Assembly: GCF_029360585.1 (NCBI RefSeq)
Contig: NZ_JAQZSJ010000007.1
Span: 121,844-185,843, forward strand
DNA length: 64,000 nucleotides
Direction of reading: 5' to 3'
Origin: Cohnella caldifontis
Lineage (GTDB): Bacteria; Bacillota; Bacilli; Paenibacillales; Paenibacillaceae
Shown: piece after piece, positions 34,039 to 43,475 of the stretch
How positions within the stretch are numbered: position 1 is the stretch's first letter
Layout: every line of letters starts with the position of its first letter
Program-made: the position numbers and the translations under genes
Notes under the pieces: generated by a model
Databases searched by the model: none
Told to the model about the DNA's origin: nothing
What the model saw: the letters and a program-made list of their open reading frames with translations, nothing else

Positions 34039-35816
34039 GATCCAGCTCCTTCCCGATTTGCGTTAGAATGATCGCCTTCCGCCGCCGCCCACCCGTCCGG
34101 GAGCGGCAGCGCGGCCAGCCTCGGCGGCGCTTCTTCGCCCGAGTACAGAACGGCGAGCGCCGTCCCGGCGGACCGGTCGACCTTGCCTTCCTGCAGCCAG
34201 ACGCCGTAATCGAACGGCAGCCGGTCGAGCGCTGCCCGTTTCTGCAGCTCCCGCTCGTCCGTGCCGAGGCGTTCCGCCGCCCATTTCAGGCCGCTCGTCC
34301 ATTCCTTCTTGCCCAACCGATCCTCCCACCACGTCTTGCGGGGTTTGTACTTGTGCTGCAGGAAATAGTCGATTTTGAGCAGCGCCAGCGCCACGTCTTC
34401 GTCCAAGCCATCCGGCCGGTCCGTCTGGAGAAACGACCATAGCCGGACGAACAAATCCTCCAGCTGATGTCCGATCCGGCTCCAGCCCCGCTCCTCCCAA
34501 TAATCGCCGAAACGCTGGAAGAAATCGAAAGGCGAAGGGTAGACGCGGGAGACCAGATATTCCATCGTCCGGTCCATGCGATGGGCGTTCCAGTACTTCT
34601 CCAGCACGTCCTCCACCCGTTTGATCCGGACGATGTCCGAGAACGGCAGCAGGTCGTTGCCCAAAATCTCATAGGGCGCGCGGTCCATGTACACGTAGCC
34701 GTATTTTTCCGCATCCAGCCGCAGCCCCGTTCCCCGCAGCATTTTCAGGAAGCCCAGCTGCAGTTCCTCCGGCCGAAGCGCGAACACGTCGTTGAACGTT
34801 TTGCGGAACGTATCGTAATCCTCGTGCGGCAGGCCGGCGATCAGGTCGAGATGCTGGTCGATCTTGCCGCTTTCCTTGACTTTCGTAACCGTCCGCGTCA
34901 GCTTCGCGAAGTTCTGCCTGCGCTGCACGGCCAGATTCGTCGGATCGTTCGTCGATTGCACGCCGATCTCGAACCGGAAAATGCCCGGCGGCGCATGCTC
35001 GGCCAGGTAATCGAGCACTTCCGGGCGCATGATGTCCGCGGTGATTTCGAACTGGAACACGCAGCCCCTGTGGTTTTCGATCAGGAACCGGAACATTTCG
35101 AGCGCGTACTCGCGCTTGATGTTGAACGTCCGGTCCACGAATTTGATCAGCTTCGCCCCGTTGTCGATGAGATAGAGCAAATCCGACTTGACCCGGTCGA
35201 TGTCGAAGTAGCGGACGCCGACCTCGATGCTGGACAAGCAAAACTGGCAGCTGAACGGGCAGCCCCGGCTCGTCTCGAAATAGACGACGCGGTTGCGGAG
35301 CGACGGGACGTCTTCCGGAAAACGGTGCGGCGAAGGGAGCGCGGCCAAATCCAGCTTCGGCCTTCCCGGCGTGATCACCGTTTCTTCTCCTTTGCGGTAA
35401 GCGAGCCCGAACACGAAATGGTATTTCCGCTCTCCCGAGATTTGGCGGAGGAGATCCCGGAACGTCTCTTCCCCTTCGCCCATGACGATGAAATCCACGG
35501 CCGGCAGCCGCTCCATCCACTCGGCGGTATCGTAGGAAACCTCCGGTCCCCCGAGCACGATTTTCGCGTTCGGGAGCACTTTGCGCAGGATGTCCGCGAC
35601 GGCGATCGTTTCTTCGATGTTCCAGATATAACAGGAGAACCCGACGACGTCCGGCTTGCGGGCAAACAAGTCGGCCGCGATGCTCATCGCCGGGTCCTTG
35701 ATCGTATATTCGGCCATCTGCACGTCGAATTCGTCCGCGCAGTAAGCCTTCAGGCAGCGCAGAGCCAGCGACGTGTGAATGTATTTCGCGTTCAGCGCCG
35801 CGACGACGACGTTCAT
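34035..35816 (-). CDS. B12-binding radical SAM protein (DUF4080 type)
   Basis: 593 residues from ATG 35816, which has GAAGGA upstream; the frame extends to 35858. Residues 1-150 form a cobalamin-binding-like Rossmann domain (VVVAALNAKYIHTSLALRC, VLGGPEVSYD). The radical SAM site is GCPFSCQFCLSS (C-x3-C-x2-C, about residue 190). A C-terminal DUF4080-like region follows. Homologues are widespread in Bacillales, but the substrate is not established. No His in a classic DxHxxG B12 motif is evident. It heads the esterase unit. Confidence 0.85.
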   Translation of the reverse strand: MNVVVAALNAKYIHTSLALRCLKAYCADEFDVQMAEYTIKDPAMSIAADLFARKPDVVGFSCYIWNIEETIAVADILRKVLPNAKIVLGGPEVSYDTAEWMERLPAVDFIVMGEGEETFRDLLRQISGERKYHFVFGLAYRKGEETVITPGRPKLDLAALPSPHRFPEDVPSLRNRVVYFETSRGCPFSCQFCLSSIEVGVRYFDIDRVKSDLLYLIDNGAKLIKFVDRTFNIKREYALEMFRFLIENHRGCVFQFEITADIMRPEVLDYLAEHAPPGIFRFEIGVQSTNDPTNLAVQRRQNFAKLTRTVTKVKESGKIDQHLDLIAGLPHEDYDTFRKTFNDVFALRPEELQLGFLKMLRGTGLRLDAEKYGYVYMDRAPYEILGNDLLPFSDIVRIKRVEDVLEKYWNAHRMDRTMEYLVSRVYPSPFDFFQRFGDYWEERGWSRIGHQLEDLFVRLWSFLQTDRPDGLDEDVALALLKIDYFLQHKYKPRKTWWEDRLGKKEWTSGLKWAAERLGTDERELQKRAALDRLPFDYGVWLQEGKVDRSAGTALAVLYSGEEAPPRLAALPLPDGWAAAEGDHSNANREGAGS

Positions 35817-35865
35817 GGCATGAAGTCCTTCCGTTATCGAATTCCGTACACTCCCCATTGTAACG

Positions 35866-35905
35866 GAAAAAGCGGGAAGAGGACAGAAGCCTGCCCCCTT
35901 CCCGC
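35866..35905 (-). terminator. Terminator of the lipoprotein gene
   Basis: On the minus strand GCGGGAAG pairs with CTTCCCGC and is followed by TTTTTCC. Confidence 0.75.
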
Positions 35906-35918
35906 GCTGCGGCCATGC

Positions 35919-36947
35919 TTATTCCGACAATGCGGCCTTCGCCGCGATCTGCAAGCCGTCCCGGAATGCCTTCACTTCGGCGATGTCCGCCTGCATGCCG
36001 TCCTTGCCTTTCTCGAACAAAGCGCCTTTCGTTTTGTCCAATATTTCGAGCAGCCGCTGCGTCATCTTCGCGGTCACCGTGCCCGGATGGTCCGCCACGG
36101 TCTTCTCCCATTCCGTCCGGACTTCCGGCAGCACATGGTAGGTCTCGTAGTCGAATACCGGGGTGTTGTTCAGCCCGACCAAGTAGATAAACAAGTAGTT
36201 GGTGAATTTCTGGGCTACGGCATCGCGCTCCGGCGCGTCCGGATATTGCTTGACGAAGTTTTCCGCGTTCAGCGCGCGGGCGAGCAACTCCTCCCGCGGA
36301 ATGACGAGTCCGCCGTCGCTGGCCGTCTTCCGTTCGGTTTCCGCGGCCATGAGGGATAAATAGTCCTTCATTCCGGCCGACGCTCCGGACGCCAGCGCGG
36401 ACAACGCGGCGTAATCGACGACGGGATAAACGTAGCCTTCGGTCGTATCCAGCTTGAAGCCGCCGGACACGATTTCCAGCAGATCCTCCCGCAAGCTGTC
36501 GTCCTTCAAGTCTTCGATCTGTTCCTTCGTTACCGGAAAAGTCAGTTCGGACAACTGCTGCTGGACCTGATCGGCCTGCAGCCGGTTTTCCGCGTCGGGC
36601 AGCTTGCGGACCGCGTAGCTTTCCATGGCCCGAAGCATGGCGTCGGCCTGCTCCGGGCTGTCCGTCCGTTTCAGCGAATCCGCGAGCGCCTGCAGCAAAT
36701 CGTCCGCGCGGACGTCTCCGGATGCCCGCGCCACGAACTGATCCGCGATCGTCGGTTGGTCCGGCGAGGGCGAAGGGGAAGGGTTTCCGCTTTCGGTTGC
36801 CGAAGGCGCGCTCGATTCGGTCGGGACGGCGGAAGCGGTAGGCGCCTGGGGATCCGCGGGCTCGGATCTCTGGCCGCAGCCGGCCAGCAGGATGACGGCC
36901 GTAAGCGCGGTTAGCAAAGCCCCGCGTCCCCTCGTGAATCCTGACAT
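35919..36947 (-). CDS. Hypothetical lipoprotein
   Basis: 342 residues from ATG 36947 (AGGAGG seven bases upstream). The signal peptide ends in LLAGC (Cys about 24), followed by a 45-residue Pro/Ser/Thr/Glu linker. The remaining ~270 residues are mostly helical and acidic, with no catalytic motif I recognise (for example ELTFPVTKEQIEDLKDDSLR and SAGMKDYLSLMAAETE). It appears monocistronic. Outer-surface anchoring is supported; its function is unknown. Confidence 0.75.
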   Translation of the reverse strand: MSGFTRGRGALLTALTAVILLAGCGQRSEPADPQAPTASAVPTESSAPSATESGNPSPSPSPDQPTIADQFVARASGDVRADDLLQALADSLKRTDSPEQADAMLRAMESYAVRKLPDAENRLQADQVQQQLSELTFPVTKEQIEDLKDDSLREDLLEIVSGGFKLDTTEGYVYPVVDYAALSALASGASAGMKDYLSLMAAETERKTASDGGLVIPREELLARALNAENFVKQYPDAPERDAVAQKFTNYLFIYLVGLNNTPVFDYETYHVLPEVRTEWEKTVADHPGTVTAKMTQRLLEILDKTKGALFEKGKDGMQADIAEVKAFRDGLQIAAKAALSE

Positions 36948-37011
36948 TTGCAAGCCTCCTTGAATCTGCCTTGCTCACTAGACGATTCAATGCGGCTTCA
37001 GGTTGCGGGAT

Positions 37012-38358
37012 TTAGACGTCGAGTCCGCTTTCGGCGATCACTTTCTGGATGAAATAATAGCTGTCCTTCGGCGTACGCGTAAGCGTCTCGTAATTGGTGT
37101 ACACGATGCCGAAACGCATGGCATATCCTTCCGCCCATTCGAAGTTGTCGAGCAGCGACCAAGCGAAATAGCCTTTGAGCGGCACGCCGGACGCGATCGC
37201 CCGGTGGCACTGGGTAAAGTGCATGCGGTAGTAATCGATCCGCTTCTCGTCGTGGATTTTGCCGTCCGGAGACGGCCCGTCGTTGTAGCAAGCTCCGTTC
37301 TCCGTAATGTAAATCGGGATCTCCCCGTACGTGTCGTGAACCCATTTCAACGCCTTGAACAGCGATTCCGGGTACACGTTCCAACCGATGTCCGTGCGGT
37401 CGAAGCCGACCTGCACTTCTTCGTAATCGAAATCCCCGAAGTCTTTCCGGTAACGGCCGTAATTGCCGGTGTAGAAGTTGATGCCGATGAAGTCGATCTT
37501 CTGGGCGATCGTCTCCATGTCGCCCGGCTGGATCGGCGCTTCCGCGCCTTTGGACTTGAACCAATCGACCAGGAACTGCGGATACGTACCTTTGAGCGTC
37601 GGGTCCATGAACCATTCGTTGTTCCAGCCCCGGGTCCGTTGCGCGGCGGCGACGTCTTCCGGCGAATCCGTGTACGGTTCGCACCAGGCCAGGTTGTGGG
37701 TCGTGCCGATTTCCCCTTTGACGCCCATCTCCCGGAATTTCCGGACGGTTCTTCCGTGCGCCACCAAACAATGATGGGCGACCGTCATCGCCAGCTGCAG
37801 ATCCCGGTGGCCGGGCGCGTGAATGCCCAGGTAGTTGGACAGGAACGAGATGCACCACGTTTCGTTGAACGTGATCCATTGCTTCACTTTGCCGCCGAAC
37901 GCTTGGAAAACGATTTCCGCGTACCGCACGAAAGCGTCGATCGTGGAACGCACGCCCCAGCCGCCTTGATCCTGCAACGCCTGCGGCAAGTCCCAATGAT
38001 ACAGGGTCACGCACGGCTCGATGCCGGCTTCTATCAGCTTGTCGATGACGCGGCCGTAATAATCCAGACCTTCTTGGTTGACTTCGCCGGTCCCTTGAGG
38101 CAAAATCCGCGGCCAGGCGATCGAGAAGCGGTAAGCCTTCACGCCGAGCTTCTTGAGCAGCGCGATGTCTTCCTCGTAGCGGTGGTAGCTGTCGCAGGCC
38201 ACGTCGCCGGTGTCGCCGTTCACGACTTTGCCGGGCGTGCGCGAGAACGTGTCCCATATCGACGGACCGCGCCCACCTTCGTTCGCCGCCCCTTCAATCT
38301 GATAAGAGGCCGTCGCGGTGCCCCATACGAAATCTTTCGGAAAATCCAATCTAGCCAA
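37012..38358 (-). CDS. GH1 beta-glucosidase / 6-phospho-beta-glucosidase family
   Basis: 448 residues from TTG 38358. This start is favoured over ATG 38373 because GGAGGA overlaps that ATG and lies seven bases before the TTG, and it gives the usual N-terminus LDFPKDFVWGTATASYQIEG. Acid/base glutamate: WITFNETWCISFL. Nucleophile glutamate: IYITENGACYNDG. WSLLDNFEWAEGYAMRFGIV is the aglycone/glycone loop. WAEG with Glu, lacking the Ser-x-Lys phosphate signature, points to a non-phosphorylated beta-glucoside. No signal peptide, so cytosolic. Confidence 0.93.
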   Translation of the reverse strand: MARLDFPKDFVWGTATASYQIEGAANEGGRGPSIWDTFSRTPGKVVNGDTGDVACDSYHRYEEDIALLKKLGVKAYRFSIAWPRILPQGTGEVNQEGLDYYGRVIDKLIEAGIEPCVTLYHWDLPQALQDQGGWGVRSTIDAFVRYAEIVFQAFGGKVKQWITFNETWCISFLSNYLGIHAPGHRDLQLAMTVAHHCLVAHGRTVRKFREMGVKGEIGTTHNLAWCEPYTDSPEDVAAAQRTRGWNNEWFMDPTLKGTYPQFLVDWFKSKGAEAPIQPGDMETIAQKIDFIGINFYTGNYGRYRKDFGDFDYEEVQVGFDRTDIGWNVYPESLFKALKWVHDTYGEIPIYITENGACYNDGPSPDGKIHDEKRIDYYRMHFTQCHRAIASGVPLKGYFAWSLLDNFEWAEGYAMRFGIVYTNYETLTRTPKDSYYFIQKVIAESGLDV

Positions 38359-38453
38359 GTCGAACTCCTCCATTCGGATCGGAAAAATGGTGCCGGGCTC
38401 CGCGCGAACGTGCCCGTGCCGCCCGGCCCCCCAACCTTTACCCTATTCGATGG

Positions 38454-38463
38454 AAAACGTTTT
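38454..38463. promoter_or_regulatory. Possible LacI/CcpA-type site before the GH1 gene
   Basis: TGGAAAACGTTTTATT holds the palindrome AAAACGTTTT about 100 bases upstream of the GH1 start. It resembles a relaxed catabolite-responsive element, which would suit a glucosidase gene. Weak evidence. Confidence 0.35.
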
Positions 38464-38531
38464 ATTCCTGCCGGACAAGTAAAAATGACTTCGTCGTCTT
38501 CATTGACACTGAGAATGTCGTTTTATCGGAG

Positions 38532-38577
38532 GTGATTCAGAAATGAGTATGCGTGATACTTATAAATTCTGAATCAC
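38532..38577. repeat. 46-bp palindromic element, copy 1
   Basis: GTGATTCAGAA at 38532 and its exact inverse TTCTGAATCAC at 38567 frame a 46-bp element. Inside is a nine-codon frame (MSMRDTYKF) with a GGAGGTG site, probably accidental. A related sequence occurs at 49446-49475. Both copies touch a terminator hairpin. Confidence 0.5.
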
Positions 38578-38606
38578 AAACGAAACCGCCGCGAAAATCG
38601 CGGCGG
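38578..38606 (-). terminator. Terminator of the nucleoside operon
   Basis: CCGCCGCG and CGCGGCGG form an 8-bp GC stem 20 bases after the last nucleoside hydrolase stop; the minus strand continues TTTCGTTTG. Confidence 0.75.
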
Positions 38607-38628
38607 AAAATTCAACCTTTATTCCGTC

Positions 38629-39558
38629 TTAGAGGATTCGCTCCAGGAAATGCTTCAGGAAGCGCTCGGCGTCCACCTCGAGGCATACCTGCATGTTCGG
38701 CTCGAGGCGCGGGGAAGCTCTGCGGTCGCCGATCGTGCGGCCGAGCGAGTACATGCCTTCCAGATCGACTTGGACATGCATCGGAACGGCGCGGACGAAA
38801 GTCGGATCGATCGCGACGCCCACCGCAAGCGGATCGTGAAGCGCGCAGCCGCCGATTCCGGGACGGAATCTCTCGTAAGCGTCGATGTAGAACGACGTGG
38901 CATCCGCCAAAAAACCGGACAGCGGCGTTTCCGCCCGTTTCCATTCGTTCACGCAGTCCCGCGACAGCAGCGTCTGCATCGTAACGTCGAGTCCGACCAG
39001 CACGATCGGAAGACCCGAACGGAACACGTACTCGGCCGCCTCGGGATCGGCGTAAATGTTGGCTTCCGCGTGCGGGGTCACGTTGCCGGGAACGGTCACG
39101 GCGCCGCCCATGATGACCACCTGGCCGACCGAATCGGCGAATTCCGGATCGCTCATCAGGGCCAGCGCCAGGTTGGTCAGCGGTCCCACGGCGATAATCG
39201 TCACTTGCTTCGGACGGCTTCGAACCGCGTCCACCAGAAAGCGGGCCGCCGGAGTAGACTGCGCCTTCCCTGCCGGCGCCCGTTGCACCGTGTTTCCCAA
39301 CCCGTCGTCGCCGTGAACCTCGGTGGCGAACTTCTTCAAAAAGTCCCGGAACAGCGGCTTTGACGCGCCCGGGTAAACCGGCACGTCTATTCCCAAACTC
39401 TCCAGCACGAGCAAGGAGTTGCGGGTCGCGTCTTCCAGCGAAATATTGCCGAAACACGTCGTGAGCCCGATCAGTTCCAGTTCGGGGGAATGGGCGGCGT
39501 AAGCGATGGCCAGGGTATCGTCGATGCCGGTATCGACGTCCAGGATGACGGGTTTCAT
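38629..39558 (-). CDS. Nucleoside hydrolase (IUNH family) A
   Basis: 309 residues. The calcium-binding N-terminus VILDVDTGIDDTLAIAYAA carries the DxDxGxDD motif; VTIIAVGPLTNLALALM and VIMGGAVTVPGNVTPHAEAN (Asn/Glu ribose contacts) follow; the C-terminal Asp is in ALHDPLAVGVAIDP. Family members cleave nucleosides to base plus ribose. No signal peptide. Last gene of the operon, 4 bases after the EamA gene. Confidence 0.92.
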   Translation of the reverse strand: MKPVILDVDTGIDDTLAIAYAAHSPELELIGLTTCFGNISLEDATRNSLLVLESLGIDVPVYPGASKPLFRDFLKKFATEVHGDDGLGNTVQRAPAGKAQSTPAARFLVDAVRSRPKQVTIIAVGPLTNLALALMSDPEFADSVGQVVIMGGAVTVPGNVTPHAEANIYADPEAAEYVFRSGLPIVLVGLDVTMQTLLSRDCVNEWKRAETPLSGFLADATSFYIDAYERFRPGIGGCALHDPLAVGVAIDPTFVRAVPMHVQVDLEGMYSLGRTIGDRRASPRLEPNMQVCLEVDAERFLKHFLERIL

Positions 39559-39562
39559 GTGT

Positions 39563-40468
39563 TTAGGACCTCCCCAATTGTTTCGCGAATTTGCGATGCA
39601 GCCATTCCGGCAGCGCGATGCCGGCCAGGATCGTCAGTACGCCTGCCCACTGGGCAAGCGTCACGGTCTCGCCGAGCGCCAGGCGCGACATGAGCACCGC
39701 GACCGGCAATTCCGCCGAGCTGAGGATGGATGCGAGCGTGCCGCCGGTTTTGGGCACGCCGATGGCAAACAGCAGCGGCGGAATGACGTAACCGAACAGG
39801 GCGAGCAGCAGTCCCCATCCCAACAAGCCATGGGACAGCGCGCCTCCGGTCAAATACGTCGGCGGAAATACCGTTAAGGTGACCGCCATCGAGAAGAAGA
39901 GCATGACGGCGCTGCGGGGAATCGGATGAACCTCGACCGCCATTTTCCCGCTTAACACGATCACCAGGGAATACGTCACGGCCGACAGCAGACCGAACGC
40001 AAGGCCCGCCCAGGTGAACCGATTCCAGCCTCCGTCCGCGAGCCCTCCGGCTAGGATCGTGCCCGCGCCGACGACGATAAGCGCGAGCACTTTCTCGTAG
40101 CCGGGTTTTCTCCGGGTGATCGCGGATTCGATCAACACGCCGATCCAAGTGAATTGGAACAGGAGAACGACGGCCAGCGAGGCGGGAATCTCCTGCAGCG
40201 CCATGTAGTAGAAGACGCTGGTCAGCGCATTGGCCGCGCCGACGGGGATCAGCGACAGCCAAACCCGCAAGCCGGCCCGGGAAGACGCTTGTTTGCCTTT
40301 CCGCAAACGGAAGGCCGCCCATACGGCCAGCATTAGCGCGAAGCCCAGCGTCGCCTGGCTTCCGATCACCTCGCCCGGCGTGAAACCCGCCTGGTAGGCC
40401 AGCTTGACGAAGGTCGACAGCAAGCCGTAACTGGCCGCGCCAAGCAAAACGACGATAATCGATGGCAT
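39563..40468 (-). CDS. EamA/DMT-family transporter
   Basis: 301 residues with ten hydrophobic helices in two EamA halves (the second begins near residue 150 at WAGLAFGLLSAVTYSLVIVL). The C-terminus is SSAELPVAVLMSRLALGETV, typical of RhaT/EamA carriers. It sits between two nucleoside hydrolase genes, 15 and 4 bases from its neighbours. It may export bases or import a related compound; this is inference from position only. Confidence 0.85.
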   Translation of the reverse strand: MPSIIVVLLGAASYGLLSTFVKLAYQAGFTPGEVIGSQATLGFALMLAVWAAFRLRKGKQASSRAGLRVWLSLIPVGAANALTSVFYYMALQEIPASLAVVLLFQFTWIGVLIESAITRRKPGYEKVLALIVVGAGTILAGGLADGGWNRFTWAGLAFGLLSAVTYSLVIVLSGKMAVEVHPIPRSAVMLFFSMAVTLTVFPPTYLTGGALSHGLLGWGLLLALFGYVIPPLLFAIGVPKTGGTLASILSSAELPVAVLMSRLALGETVTLAQWAGVLTILAGIALPEWLHRKFAKQLGRS

Positions 40469-40483
40469 TCTTTTCTCCCTGCG

Positions 40484-41428
40484 TTACCGGCACAAAACCC
40501 GAAGGAGATATTCGGTGAACCGCTCCGTGTCTACGGCGACGCAGACGGAAGCGTTCGTCCGCTTCGGAGTCCCCCGCATGTCGGACAGCGTCGCGCCGTA
40601 AGACACCGTCCCCTTGGTTTCGATCCGGATGTCGTGTTCTTCCGTCTCGACGAACGACGGATCGATCGCCACCGCCACCGCTAGCGGATCGTGGGCGGGC
40701 GAGCCGTAAATCCCGTTTTCCCGCTCATAGGCCGAGAAATAGAAGCGCAAGATATGCTCGATGAATGCCGCTTGCCGCTCGCCTCCGGGAGCCATCTCCC
40801 GAACGACGCGCTCGATATGGCTTTCGTTCAGCTTGACGGCCATCGTCACGTCCAGGCCGACCATCGTAATCGGCATGCCGGACTCGAATACGCGGCGGGC
40901 CGCTTCCGGGTCCCCCCAGATGTTCGCCTCCGATACCGGGGTGACGTTCCCGGGCGCGCGGAGCGCTCCCCCCATCAGCACCAGCCGTTTCACCCGGCTT
41001 GCGATGCCGGGATCCTTCGCGAGCGCGTGGGCCAGGTTGGTCAGCCTGCCGACGAAAACGAGCGTCAGTTCATGCGGATGTTCGTTCACCGTCCGCACGA
41101 TGAAATCGGCGGCCCTCTCCTTGCCGGGTTTCCGATCCGTCGCCGGAAAAGAATAGCCGCCGACCCCGTTAGGGCCGTGGATATGGACGACCGGTCCGTC
41201 CCATTCCCCGAGCAGCGGCCGATCCGCGCCCATCAGGACCGGGACGTCGCTGCGCCCCGCCAGGTTCGCCACCTGCAAGGTGTTCTCCGTCGCTTGCTCT
41301 ACGCTGACGTTGCCGAATACCGTCGTAATCCCCAGGAGCCGGACGTCTTCCGATTTCAAAGCCAGCAGCAAGGCAATCGAATCGTCGATGCCGGTATCCA
41401 CGTCCAAAATCATGTTGACTTGCGACAC
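40484..41428 (-). CDS. Nucleoside hydrolase (IUNH family) B
   Basis: 314 residues from GTG 41428 (GGGAAGGTGA eight bases upstream; a GTG at 41437 overlaps that site). Motifs are NMILDVDTGIDDSIALLLAL, LVFVGRLTNLAHALAK (Arg replaces the usual Gly-Pro), LVLMGGALRAPGNVTPVSEA and PAHDPLAVAVAIDP. Similar to hydrolases A and C but clearly different sequence, so substrates may differ. It follows the transporter permease by about 55 bases. Confidence 0.92.
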   Translation of the reverse strand: MSQVNMILDVDTGIDDSIALLLALKSEDVRLLGITTVFGNVSVEQATENTLQVANLAGRSDVPVLMGADRPLLGEWDGPVVHIHGPNGVGGYSFPATDRKPGKERAADFIVRTVNEHPHELTLVFVGRLTNLAHALAKDPGIASRVKRLVLMGGALRAPGNVTPVSEANIWGDPEAARRVFESGMPITMVGLDVTMAVKLNESHIERVVREMAPGGERQAAFIEHILRFYFSAYERENGIYGSPAHDPLAVAVAIDPSFVETEEHDIRIETKGTVSYGATLSDMRGTPKRTNASVCVAVDTERFTEYLLRVLCR

Positions 41429-41482
41429 GCAGGTCACCTTCCCGTCTTGTTGTTTCGAATCGTTTCCGCTATAACGCCGGCG

Positions 41483-42415
41483 CTAAACCGCCAGCGCATG
41501 CCTGCGTTTCTTGCGAAGCGCGAAAAATACGAGCGCCAGGATGGTCACGACATAAGGAATCATCTGAATGAACTGGGTCGGGTATTGGCTGCCCGGAATC
41601 GTCTGCACGATCGTCGTGACCGCGCTGGCCAAGCCGAAGATGAACGAACCGATCAAAATCCCGATCGGATTGCGGTTGCCCAGCAGCACGACCGCCAGCG
41701 CCAAAAATCCGGTTCCCGCCGTCATGTCCTTGACGAACATGCTGGTCATGCCCGTCGACAAATAAGCGCCGGCCAGCCCGGCGAACAGTCCGCTCCAAGC
41801 CAATGCGGAATACTGGACGCGCCGGACCGGGATGCCGACCGATTTGGCCGCGTCCGGCGCCTCTCCGACCGCCCGCAGATGGACGCCGTACGGCGTCTTG
41901 TAAATGAGCGCGACGCAGAACGCGACGAGAATGAAGGCGGCCCATACCATCAAGCTGTGCCCGCTGAGCAGCTTGCCGATCACGGGAACGTGCTCCAGGA
42001 ACGGAATGTTGACGTTCGGGATGTTGTGCAGGTCCGGAGGGCTGTAGTTGCCTGCCTGCCCGTACATTTTATTCATCATGAAAATCGTGAAGCCGGATCC
42101 GAAAATGTTGACGGCGAATCCCGCGATGATGATATCGACCTTCAGGCGGATGGAGAAGAATCCGATGGCGTAGCTGACCGCCACCGCCACGGCCGCGCCT
42201 GCCGCGATGCCGAGCGCCCAGCTTCCCGTTCCCGAACATACGGCGATGGACGTGAAGGCGGACAGCAGCATGAGCCCTTCCAAGCTGATGTTAATGACGC
42301 CTGCGATATCCGAGATCAAGCCGCCCAGCGCCGCGAGCAGGATGGGCGTCATGAACCGGAACAGAACGACGACGATCGTCAGATCCACGATTTGATTCCA
42401 AATGGCGTTCAACAT
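41483..42415 (-). CDS. Nucleoside ABC transporter, permease 2
   Basis: 310 residues, about nine helices, of the branched-chain/ribose-type permease family. LGGLISDIAGVINISLEGLM, SIRLKVDIIIAGFAVNIFGS and LGNRNPIGILIGSFIFGL are typical of the YufQ/NupQ group that partners BMP-type binding proteins. One base separates it from permease 1, so the two are surely co-expressed. Confidence 0.9.
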   Translation of the reverse strand: MLNAIWNQIVDLTIVVVLFRFMTPILLAALGGLISDIAGVINISLEGLMLLSAFTSIAVCSGTGSWALGIAAGAAVAVAVSYAIGFFSIRLKVDIIIAGFAVNIFGSGFTIFMMNKMYGQAGNYSPPDLHNIPNVNIPFLEHVPVIGKLLSGHSLMVWAAFILVAFCVALIYKTPYGVHLRAVGEAPDAAKSVGIPVRRVQYSALAWSGLFAGLAGAYLSTGMTSMFVKDMTAGTGFLALAVVLLGNRNPIGILIGSFIFGLASAVTTIVQTIPGSQYPTQFIQMIPYVVTILALVFFALRKKRRHALAV

Positions 42416-42416
42416 T

Positions 42417-43475
42417 CTACTTCACCGCCTTCTGATCTTTCGCGTAGCGCTGTTTCAAATAGGTGAAGATCGCCTGGGCCGACACCAGCAGCACGAGCAT
42501 GACCTGGATAATGACCGCAAGCTCCCGCGGCATGTCGCTGCCCATCTGCATCGTCTGCGCCCCGACTTGAATATAGGCGTAGAAAAGAGCCGCCACCAAT
42601 ACGCCGATCGGATTGTTGCGGGCCAAGAGCGCGATGATGATGCCGTCGAACCCGAGTCCGTTCGAGAAATTGTCCTTGTACGTGCCGTGCACGCCGAGAA
42701 TTTCGACGATGCCGGCCAATCCGGCCAGCGCGCCGCCGATCATGATGCTGTAAATGATCACGCGTTTCGTCTTGATTCCGCCGTAGGCGGCGAACTGGCT
42801 GTTCTTGCCGACCAGCCGGAGTTCGTAGCCGAGCTTCGTCTTGTACATCAGCAGATGCACGACGACGACGGCGAGAATCGCGATCAGGATGCCGGCATGG
42901 GCGGAGAAGCCCGGGATGATTTTGCCGAGCAGCAAGTCCTTCTCGAAGAACTCCATGCGCGCGTAGCCTCCGCTGGACGGGTCTTTAAAGACGTTGTTGA
43001 CGAAATAGGAAGTGCCCAGCGTGGCGACGAAGTTGAGCATGAGCGTCGTCACGATCTCGTTGGCGTTCAGGTACGCCTTCAAATAGCCGGGAATCGCGCC
43101 GAACAAGGCGCCGCCGATCATCGCGCAAACGAAAATGAGCGGCAAATGGATCCAGGGGGACAGTCCCGGCAGCGAGATGGCGATCAGGGAGCCGAGGAAA
43201 CCGCCGACATAGAGCTGGCCTTCGGCCCCCATGCTGAATACGCCCGATTGGAACGCGACGGACAGCGCCAATCCCGTGAAGATGAGCGGAACGGCCTTGT
43301 TCAGGATCGTCCCGACGTTGAACCAGTTGGAGAGCGGGTCCACCAGCAAGGACTTGATCGCCGCCAGCGGATCGCTGCTGGTGACCAGGATGACGGCGAA
43401 TCCGCAGACCAAAGCGATCAAAGCCGCGAGCACGATGCCGGTGATATCCAAGTATAAGGTTTTCGAAGTCTTCAT
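42417..43475 (-). CDS. Nucleoside ABC transporter, permease 1
   Basis: 352 residues, about ten helices, YufP/NupP type. SVAFQSGVFSMGAEGQLYVG and AYLNANEIVTTLMLNFVATL are conserved in this subfamily, and RNNPIGVLVAALFYAYIQVG is near the end. Overlaps the ATPase gene by 4 bases. Confidence 0.9.
   Translation of the reverse strand: MKTSKTLYLDITGIVLAALIALVCGFAVILVTSSDPLAAIKSLLVDPLSNWFNVGTILNKAVPLIFTGLALSVAFQSGVFSMGAEGQLYVGGFLGSLIAISLPGLSPWIHLPLIFVCAMIGGALFGAIPGYLKAYLNANEIVTTLMLNFVATLGTSYFVNNVFKDPSSGGYARMEFFEKDLLLGKIIPGFSAHAGILIAILAVVVVHLLMYKTKLGYELRLVGKNSQFAAYGGIKTKRVIIYSIMIGGALAGLAGIVEILGVHGTYKDNFSNGLGFDGIIIALLARNNPIGVLVAALFYAYIQVGAQTMQMGSDMPRELAVIIQVMLVLLVSAQAIFTYLKQRYAKDQKAVK

Noticed and set aside
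34467..36359. 630-codon plus-strand frame
   Set aside because: Antisense shadow of the radical SAM and lipoprotein genes, with no motif or ribosome site.
34669..36990. 773-codon minus-strand frame
   Set aside because: Arg/Gly/Pro-rich composition typical of a shadow frame in GC-rich DNA, overlapping the radical SAM and lipoprotein genes.
37003..38535. 510-codon plus-strand frame
   Set aside because: Antisense to the clear GH1 gene; composition is not protein-like.
38543..38572. Nine-codon leader peptide with a strong ribosome site
   Set aside because: It lies inside a palindromic repeat and no gene follows on the same strand, so the match is probably accidental.
40691..42466. 591-codon plus-strand frame
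   Set aside because: Antisense to nucleoside hydrolase B and permease 2; no domain is recognisable.
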